A stretch of 31,118 bases of DNA from Chara braunii (taxonomy: Eukaryota; Streptophyta; Charophyceae; Charales; Characeae): assembly GCA_003427395.1 (NCBI GenBank), contig BFEA01000489.1, positions 204,308 to 235,425 of the forward strand. The letters are read 5' to 3'. The notes beneath the pieces were generated by a model. It did no database searches and was not told where the DNA came from. It saw only the letters and a program-made list of their open reading frames with translations. Of the stretch, positions 29,808 through 31,118 are shown in pieces. Position numbers and translations under genes: made by a program. Numbering within the stretch: the stretch's first letter is position 1; each line of letters starts with the position of its first letter.

Positions 29808-30182
29808 GTGCTCCTCATTGCAGATCCCAAACTCACATTCATAGTCACTACGGATGCGAGTCAATATGCTATTGGTGGAGTGCTGCGACAAGATGATGGT
29901 GATAGACTGCATCCGCTTGAATATTTCAGCAATATATGTCCAACAACAAGGTAGCTCCCAAGTCATGGTCATCATTGATCACTTCGCCAAATTTCTCAAT
30001 TTGATTCCTCATTCTGCGACATGCGCTCACTGACTTTGTCATGTACGAGTTTGAAAAGAAGCACATTTTGCAATTTTCTCCGCTATAAACTCTTTTGAGC
30101 AATCAGGACACCAGAAGGTAATGGACAAGCCGAGGAGATCAATCAGATTATCACCCAACTCCTACGTGCATTGATTGTTCTC
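29808..30182 (+). pseudogene. Internally deleted gypsy pol remnant (RNase H fused to integrase fragments)
   Basis: 29808-29950 encodes an RNase H start (A-D-P-K-L-T-F-I-V-T-T-D-A-S-Q-Y) to about Y-F-S-N. From 29956 the sequence jumps to integrase core (Q-V-M-V-I-I-D-H-F-A-K-F-L-N-L-I-P), losing the end of RNase H and the zinc finger. Frame-shifted pieces of the later core follow, including G-Q-A-E-E-I-N-Q near 30130. It resembles elements 2 and 3 but is not contiguous with either. Confidence 0.8.
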
Positions 30183-31118
30183 GTACCATTGTACGTAGAG
30201 AGACTGAATTGGGTGGTCACAACTCCAAAATACGAAGAAGAAGAAGAGCTTGTCGCAACTTATCTGAGGCAGATAGACCAAAGAAGGAGCAAAAGAAAAA
30301 TGATTTAACTGCATGGATCCTAGGAACCATCTCACGCAAATGTGTACATGTCATGCATCATCTTCACACGCAGTGATCAATAGTATCAACCATAAACAAA
30401 GGTAGAAAAGAAGAGGACCGAATTTCACAGCTTATATTATCCGAAATATGAATACAAAGTGTTTCAAAGTTCCCTTGAGTCCAGAACTCATCAGCGCAAC
30501 ACCAATCTCTTATCAACTCATCAATATGGCTTCCAATGTATCAGCACTACATCTGCAGACAATCTCCAAGTCGTCAATGTGGTCACTACTTCTTCAGCGC
30601 CACCTCTGCAGGTCACATCTAACCCAGGTAAGTATCTTCCATAACCGAACCTTGAATGAACACTTTCAGCCTCAGTCCCTTCCTCCTACGATGCATACAC
30701 ACTATTCACTCATGAGGATCTACTCTGGATACTACTCATAGCTAGATACTAACCCACTANTACTAANGCTAACTTGCTGGGCAGCTATGGCTGCATCACT
30801 TCCAGCATACAGGTTTCTCCCTTCACTCAGCGCATCTTCTCCTTCCAGCGCTGCTCCTACTGGCTCAACGCACAAGTGCACCAGCACTTCCACACATAGA
30901 ATGCCAGTGGAGATCTGGCGAGGAATGAGGCTGGCTGCCTCCTTTATACTCCTCGCTGGGTCTGCATTGGCTCAATTCAGCCTCTTTCCTTGTCCCAGAC
31001 CCTGCATTGCATGTGTCCCAGTAGAGTCCCAATGAAGTTCAACTGCTGCTGAGGCCTCCCGGCCTGAATTTGGACTTGAAAGTCTGGATCTGGACTGACC
31101 CCTAGACTTAGACCAGAA
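30183..31118. other. No recognisable gene
   Basis: About 0.9 kb with short reading frames (up to 97 codons) that match no family I recognise. Ns occur at about 30760 and 30767. No LTR or repeat similarity to the rest of the window is clear by eye. Confidence 0.6.

Overview
The window is a stack of decayed LTR retrotransposons from a eukaryotic nuclear genome. I see no host gene, rRNA, tRNA or CRISPR array. All pol remnants have the Ty3/gypsy domain order (protease, reverse transcriptase, RNase H, integrase, then a chromodomain-like C-terminus). Both primer-binding sites match the 3' end of the initiator tRNA-Met used by green-lineage elements. The Gag start (M-V-D-T-R-S-G-K) and the nested gypsy landscape resemble what I recall from the charophyte alga Chara braunii. 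That assignment is inference, about 55% confident.

Layout. (i) 1-3035: leader and gag of element 1, repeated at 5996-9030 with no difference I can find until 3018. (ii) 3037-3074: a perfect palindrome of the Tn5 mosaic end, i.e. an unremoved mate-pair junction adapter, so the sequence on its two sides may not be contiguous in the genome. (iii) 3075-3431: a diverged minus-strand piece of the element 1 LTR. (iv) 3432-4914: non-coding, with a 27-bp tandem repeat. (v) 4915-14675: element 1, complete in outline (LTRs, TSD CCTG, PBS, leader, gag, pol, PPT). Its gag contains an inverted segment. Its RT is split by a hAT-type DNA transposon (10175-11181) with an 8-bp target duplication, mostly hidden in an 899-base N run. 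(vi) 14926-24476: element 2, also LTR to LTR, with a long intact-looking gag and a broken pol. (vii) 24477-25469: purine-rich (GAA)n/minisatellite block. (viii) 25470-28860: element 3, minus strand, 5'-truncated, same family as element 2 and tail-to-tail with it. (ix) 28910-31118: microsatellites, one small plus-strand pol remnant, and otherwise nothing recognisable.

None of the elements looks autonomous. Premature stops in Gag/Pol are mostly TAG at positions where Gln or Trp is expected, which fits C-to-T decay of methylated CHG sites. In element 1 two of the three integrase catalytic acids are also substituted. The strongest observations are the sequencing-adapter junction, the probable assembly duplication, the hAT-in-gypsy nesting and the gag inversion. 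I found no convincing new functional system. The nearest candidate is a conserved tail after the chromodomain-like region in elements 2 and 3.
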